Positions 31,968 to 35,663 of a DNA stretch of 35,663 bases are shown here, piece after piece (the stretch's first letter is position 1; the number at the start of each line of letters is the position of its first letter). Source of the stretch: JBAYHN01 sp041666125 (GTDB lineage: Bacteria > Patescibacteriota > Gracilibacteria > UBA1369 > UM-FILTER-53-11); the NCBI GenBank assembly GCA_041666125.1, contig JBAYHN010000003.1, positions 1 through 35,663 of the forward strand, in the 5' to 3' direction. The notes beneath the pieces were generated by a model that ran no database searches, was not told the origin of the DNA, and worked only from the letters and a program-made list of their open reading frames with translations. The position numbers were made by a program, and so were the translations under genes.

Positions 31968-33018
31968 TCTATTAATTACAGGTGGAGCGGGATTTATCGG
32001 AGCAAACTTCGTTTATCTCACTGCAAAGCAACATCCGGAAGATAAAATTACGGTTCTGGATAAATTGACCTATGCCGGCAACAAAGACAGCCTTGCTCCT
32101 TTAATTAAAAGCAAAAAAATTACATTCATAAAAGGCGATATTGCCAATAAGCGCTTTGTTTTAGACCTTTTTAAGAAAGAAAAATTTAGCGCGGTTGTAA
32201 ATTTTGCAGCAGAAACGCATGTAGATAGAAGCATAGTTTCTCCATCAATTTTTGTTATGACGAATATTATTGGTACTCACAACTTGTTGGAGGCGTGCAG
32301 ACAGTTTGGCGTTCCTCGCTATCATCAAATTTCCACAGACGAAGTTTATGGAGATCTAGGAGAAAATTCCGTGGATTATTTTATGGAGAATACTAATTTG
32401 GATCCAAATTGCCCTTATGCAGCCTCAAAAGCCGCTGCCGACATTTTGGTTTTGTCTTACTTCAAAACTTACGGGCTTTTTGTGACAATTAGCAGATGTT
32501 CTAATAACTATGGGCCTTATCAATTTCCAGAGAAGTTAATCCCCTACTTTTTTCATTTGGCAGAAAATAATAAGCCGCTGCCGCTCTATGGTAAGGGAAC
32601 AAACGTTCGCGACTGGCTTTTTGTAGAAGATCACTGCTCGGCAATTGATTTGGTACTCAGGCGCGGTCGTGCAGGCGAGGTTTATAACATTGGTGGTCAC
32701 AACGAAAAACAGAATCTAGAAATTGCACATTTGATTTTGAAGTTTTTGGGAAGATCGCCGGATTTAATAACTTTTGTGGAAGATCGTCTGGCTCACGATA
32801 AGCGCTATGCAATGGATCCATCTAAAATAGAAAAAGAACTTGGCTGGTACCCTTCTGTGACCTTTGAACAGGGCATTGCGCGCACTTTTGAATGGTACAA
32901 AGCCAATAAAGACTGGTGCACCAAGATTACAAAGAAGAATCAGATTGATGAAACTCGCAAGCACATTTCTATTAAAGAAAAACCTACTAAATCTATAAAA
33001 ACTAATATTCTTAAATAA
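31957..33018 (+). CDS. rfbB: dTDP-glucose 4,6-dehydratase
   Basis: A 353-residue extended SDR enzyme that makes dTDP-4-keto-6-deoxyglucose from dTDP-glucose. Visible are the NAD-binding GGAGFIG (9-15), the family triad region STDEVYGDL (T127, D128, E129), Y154-AAS-K158 (catalytic YxxxK) and SRCSNNYGPYQFPEKLIPYF, all diagnostic of RfbB. The C-terminal 20 or so residues (KITKKNQIDETRKH onward) are Lys-rich and extend past the usual end. It overlaps the cupin gene by 11 bases and is followed 7 bases later by proS, so translation along the operon is probably linked. Confidence 0.96.
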   Translation: MSNNLLITGGAGFIGANFVYLTAKQHPEDKITVLDKLTYAGNKDSLAPLIKSKKITFIKGDIANKRFVLDLFKKEKFSAVVNFAAETHVDRSIVSPSIFVMTNIIGTHNLLEACRQFGVPRYHQISTDEVYGDLGENSVDYFMENTNLDPNCPYAASKAAADILVLSYFKTYGLFVTISRCSNNYGPYQFPEKLIPYFFHLAENNKPLPLYGKGTNVRDWLFVEDHCSAIDLVLRRGRAGEVYNIGGHNEKQNLEIAHLILKFLGRSPDLITFVEDRLAHDKRYAMDPSKIEKELGWYPSVTFEQGIARTFEWYKANKDWCTKITKKNQIDETRKHISIKEKPTKSIKTNILK

Positions 33019-33025
33019 TAAAATT

Positions 33026-34696
33026 ATGCGGTACAGTCTACTTTTCGGAAAAACCAAGTTTGAAGCTCCTGCAGATGCAGATAGCGTGAATGCAAAATTT
33101 CTTACACAGGCGGGTTTTGTTGATCGCCTTATTGCCGGTGTTTACACCATGTTGCCTTTGGGTCTTCGCGTTTTAAAAAAGATTAATGAGATTATTCGCC
33201 AAGAAATGAATGCGATTGATGGGCAAGAAATTGCAATGCCGTCGCTTCATCCACTCGAAGTCTGGCAGCAAACGGGTCGCGATAAAACAATGGATCCGAT
33301 TTTGTATCGCACAAAAGGTGCCGGCGACCGCGACTTTGTTTTTGGCCCAAGCCATGAGGAAATTGTCACTCCCCTTGCGGCAAAATTCATAAATTCATAC
33401 AAAGATTTGCCGCTCGTTGTCTATCAAATCCAAACTAAATTCCGCAATGAACCTCGTGCAAAGTCTGGAGTTTTGCGCGGTCGCGAATTTGGAATGAAAG
33501 ACATGTACAGCTTTCACTCAAGCGAAGAAGATTTGGATGCATATTATAAAAGAGCAACGCAGGCATATTTTAATGTTTTCAAGCGTTGTGGATTGGATGC
33601 ATATATTATGGAAGCTTCCGGTGGCGCATTTTCCGATAAAATTTCGCACGAGTTTTCTATAAAAACTCCGGCTGGCGAAGACACTATGCTTCTTTGTGAA
33701 AAATGCCGCTATGCTCAAAATATAGAAATTGCGGAGGTGAAGTCCGATGACGTTGACCAAAAAGACGAAAAAGAATTGCCGCTAAAGCAAGTTCATGCAA
33801 AACGAGGGATTCCAATTAACGAGAATGCAGTGTTCCATAATGTGCCGGAATGGAAAATTTTAAAATCAGTTATTTATAAGATAAAAGGTGGATTTTTGGG
33901 GGTATGTATTCGTGGAGATTTGAAGGTTAGCCAAGAACGTTTGGAAGCCTATTTAAAAGAAAAAGTTCGCATTGCAACTCACGAAGATTTGGAAGCTGCT
34001 GGACTTGTAATGGGCTTTATATCACCTGTTAAAAGCAAAATTCCATTCATTGCAGACCATTCGGTAAAATACATTAAAAACTTTGTAACTGGCGCAAATG
34101 AATTGTATGAAGATTATGTGAACGCTAATATTGGCCGTGACTTTACCGTAAAAGAAATTCTGCATCTAACCGACAGGGCAATCCCATGCGCAAAATGTGG
34201 AGGCGAACTAAAAGAAGAAAAAGCGATCGAAGCCGGAAATATATTTAAACTTGGCACAAAATATACCAAGGATTTTGATTTGTATTTCATGGATAAGGAC
34301 GGCAAAAAGAAGATTGTTACCATGGGATGTTATGGAATCGGCAACACTCGTTTGCTTGGCACGATTGTGGAGGCCTGCCACGATGATAAAGGCATAATTT
34401 GGCCTGCGGCGGTGGCGCCTTACCAAGTGCATTTGTTGAATTTGGGAATAGATCAGGTAGTTACCGATGCAGCGCTAAAAATCTATGAAGATTTGGGCAA
34501 ACAGGGAGTTGAAGTTTTGTATGATGATCGCAACGAATCTGCCGGAAGAAAACTAAACGATGCGGATTTGATTGGAATTCCTGTGCGCGTGTTGGTAAGC
34601 AAAAAAACGCTGGAAAAAGGCATGGTTGAACTTAAAAAGCGCAGCGAAAAAGAAGCCCAACTTGTGCCTGCAACAGACATCCAAAAGTTTTTATGA
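33026..34696 (+). CDS. proS: Prolyl-tRNA synthetase (bacterial type with INS editing domain)
   Basis: A 556-residue class II synthetase. The start YSLLFGKTKFEAPADADSVN is followed by the motif 1 region, motif 2 RNEPRAKSGVLRGREFGMKD, an INS/YbaK-like editing insertion (about 265-375, from NENAVFHNVPEWKILKSVIY), the zinc-ribbon-like IPCAKCGGELKEEK, motif 3 GCYGIGNTRLLGTIVE, and the anticodon domain beginning WPAAVAPYQVHLLNLG. It is slightly shorter than E. coli ProS (572), mostly in the insertion. It is embedded between rfbB (7 bases upstream) and rfbD (4-base ATGA overlap), an unusual place for a synthetase. Translational coupling to rfbD is very likely. Confidence 0.96.
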   Translation: MRYSLLFGKTKFEAPADADSVNAKFLTQAGFVDRLIAGVYTMLPLGLRVLKKINEIIRQEMNAIDGQEIAMPSLHPLEVWQQTGRDKTMDPILYRTKGAGDRDFVFGPSHEEIVTPLAAKFINSYKDLPLVVYQIQTKFRNEPRAKSGVLRGREFGMKDMYSFHSSEEDLDAYYKRATQAYFNVFKRCGLDAYIMEASGGAFSDKISHEFSIKTPAGEDTMLLCEKCRYAQNIEIAEVKSDDVDQKDEKELPLKQVHAKRGIPINENAVFHNVPEWKILKSVIYKIKGGFLGVCIRGDLKVSQERLEAYLKEKVRIATHEDLEAAGLVMGFISPVKSKIPFIADHSVKYIKNFVTGANELYEDYVNANIGRDFTVKEILHLTDRAIPCAKCGGELKEEKAIEAGNIFKLGTKYTKDFDLYFMDKDGKKKIVTMGCYGIGNTRLLGTIVEACHDDKGIIWPAAVAPYQVHLLNLGIDQVVTDAALKIYEDLGKQGVEVLYDDRNESAGRKLNDADLIGIPVRVLVSKKTLEKGMVELKKRSEKEAQLVPATDIQKFL

Positions 34697-35526
34697 AGAT
34701 ATTACTTTTAGGCAAAACCGGACTTCTGGGGCAGTCTCTTTTTAGTGCGCTTCCAAAAGATCACGAGGTTTTCGCGCCAACTCATGCAGAGTGCGACATT
34801 ACAAAGCTCGAAACAATTAAAAAGATTATTGACGAGCAAAAGCCGGAAGTGGTTATAAATGCCGTAGGTTACACGCAAGTAGATAAAGCCGAGCACGAAA
34901 AAGATTTGGCATATAAATTAAATTCTCGAGGAGTTTTAAATATAATAAACTGCATAAAATCTACAAATATCGAATTGGTGCATTTCAGTACCGATTATGT
35001 TTTTGATGGCACAAAAAAAGTCGGATACCAGGAATCGGATAAAACAAATCCCCTTTCCGTTTATGGCGCTTCCAAGGCGGAGGCAGAGGCCGAAATTCTT
35101 AAAGATCTAACTAATTTCTACTTAGTGCGAACTTCTTGGGTTTTTGGCCCAGGTGGCAAGAATTTCGTCGATACCATGTTAAATCTGGCAAAAAAGCATG
35201 AGCCAATTAAAGTCGTTAATGATCAAACAGGTTGCCCAACCTTAACTTTGGACCTTGCAGAAGCCGTTTTGGCCTTACTTAAAACCAAAAAATATGGTAT
35301 TTATCATCTTGTAAACGATGGTAGTTGCAGTTGGTATGAATATGCATGTGAAATCTTCAACCAGCTTGGAATCTCACAGGAAGTTCTGCCAATTACATCT
35401 CAAGAATTAAAGCGCGATGCAGTTCGTCCTCAGAATTCCATACTTCTAAACACAAAGGCTCCAAAACTGCGTAACTGGAAAGAAGCACTCACAGCTTATC
35501 TAACAGATAAATCATTAATACTATGA
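34693..35526 (+). CDS. rfbD: dTDP-4-dehydrorhamnose reductase
   Basis: A 277-residue SDR enzyme that reduces dTDP-4-keto-L-rhamnose to dTDP-L-rhamnose. The NADPH-binding GKTGLLG (G7, G10, G13), the segment INAVGYTQVDKAE, FSTDYVFDG, and Y124-GAS-K128 (catalytic pair) followed by the typical RTSWVFGPGGKNFVDTML are all seen. The start overlaps the proS stop as ATGA and its own stop overlaps the rfbA start as ATGA, so proS, rfbD and rfbA are translationally chained. The reductase implies that the 3,5-epimerase RfbC exists, either downstream of the window or elsewhere. Confidence 0.96.
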   Translation: MKILLLGKTGLLGQSLFSALPKDHEVFAPTHAECDITKLETIKKIIDEQKPEVVINAVGYTQVDKAEHEKDLAYKLNSRGVLNIINCIKSTNIELVHFSTDYVFDGTKKVGYQESDKTNPLSVYGASKAEAEAEILKDLTNFYLVRTSWVFGPGGKNFVDTMLNLAKKHEPIKVVNDQTGCPTLTLDLAEAVLALLKTKKYGIYHLVNDGSCSWYEYACEIFNQLGISQEVLPITSQELKRDAVRPQNSILLNTKAPKLRNWKEALTAYLTDKSLIL

Positions 35527-35663
35527 AAGGAATTATTTTGGCAGGAGGAAACGGCAGACGGCTAAATCCGCTCACGGACGTTACAAATAAACATCTTTTG
35601 CCTGTCTACGACAAACCAATGATTTTTTATCCGCTAAACACACTTATTCAGACTGGAATAAGA
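35523..35663 (+). CDS. rfbA: Glucose-1-phosphate thymidylyltransferase, N-terminal part (cut by window end)
   Basis: 47 codons are visible up to the right edge. They begin MKGIILAGGNGRRLNPLT, the nucleotide-binding loop of the family (usually GGSGTRL; here N and R replace S and T), then NKHLLPVYDKPMIFYPL, which is diagnostic of RfbA. It makes dTDP-glucose from glucose-1-phosphate and dTTP, the substrate of RfbB. Its ATG at 35523 overlaps the rfbD stop by 4 bases. Confidence 0.95.
   Translation, partial: MKGIILAGGNGRRLNPLTDVTNKHLLPVYDKPMIFYPLNTLIQTGIR

Noticed and set aside
1..35663. UGA recoded as glycine (code 25), as in some CPR lineages
   Set aside because: TGA ends rmuC, the UvrD-like gene, tsaE, proS and rfbD at the family-typical length, and the ATGA overlaps at 34693 and 35523 fit TGA as a stop.

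Overview
The window reads as a dense, AT-rich chromosomal segment of a bacterium of the Candidate Phyla Radiation (Patescibacteria). The basis is the gene set rather than a database search: two large TraG/VirD4-like ATPases with an extra N-terminal domain, a cluster of very cysteine-rich proteins next to a small zinc-ribbon protein, secreted multidomain wall proteins (3D plus peptidoglycan-binding repeats, M23 plus SLH), very short intergenic spaces and mostly no Shine-Dalgarno sequences. TGA ends several genes at the expected length (rmuC, the UvrD-like helicase, proS, rfbD), so the UGA-to-glycine code of Gracilibacteria/Absconditabacteria does not apply. I cannot name the phylum from the sequence alone.

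Layout: (1) 2-3718, the 3' part of dnaE and complete aspS. (2) 3779-6259, a membrane-anchored TraG-like ATPase. (3) 6331-11606, cell-envelope genes: a secreted 3D/peptidoglycan-binding protein and an M23-SLH protein, with an HD-domain gene and tsaE between them on the minus strand. (4) 11619-13080, tRNA-Arg(UCU) and a CPBP-type membrane protease on the minus strand, then a small PH-domain membrane protein. (5) 13122-15909, ruvB and a lipoprotein of unknown function. (6) 15910-18663, clpC behind a strong promoter that overlaps a perfect CIRCE operator. (7) 18708-19271, queH on the minus strand; a 199-base gene-free stretch with direct and inverted repeats; then a four-domain ribosomal protein S1. 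(8) 20744-25352, a second TraG-like ATPase without a membrane anchor, followed 5 bases later by a cysteine-rich gene, a zinc-ribbon gene and another cysteine-rich gene. (9) 25368-31572, a UvrD-like helicase fused to a RecB/Cas4-type nuclease, rmuC and infB. (10) 31578-35663, a cupin (FdtA/WxcM type), rfbB, proS, rfbD and the start of rfbA, tightly packed or overlapping: a dTDP-deoxysugar operon with prolyl-tRNA synthetase embedded in it.

The most unusual part is 20744-25352. In both cysteine-rich proteins almost all cysteines within a half-domain lie at spacings that are multiples of three residues, which suggests a regular solenoid with stacked cysteines. The zinc-ribbon ORF and the second cysteine-rich ORF are in the same frame, separated by one TAA and 20 open codons, so they look like one gene cut by a single stop or a natural split of a zinc-ribbon/Cys-solenoid protein. 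Regulation visible in the sequence includes the CIRCE site, several extended -10 promoters of the form GTGNTATAWT, and a -10 placed so close to the ruvB start that its mRNA should be leaderless.
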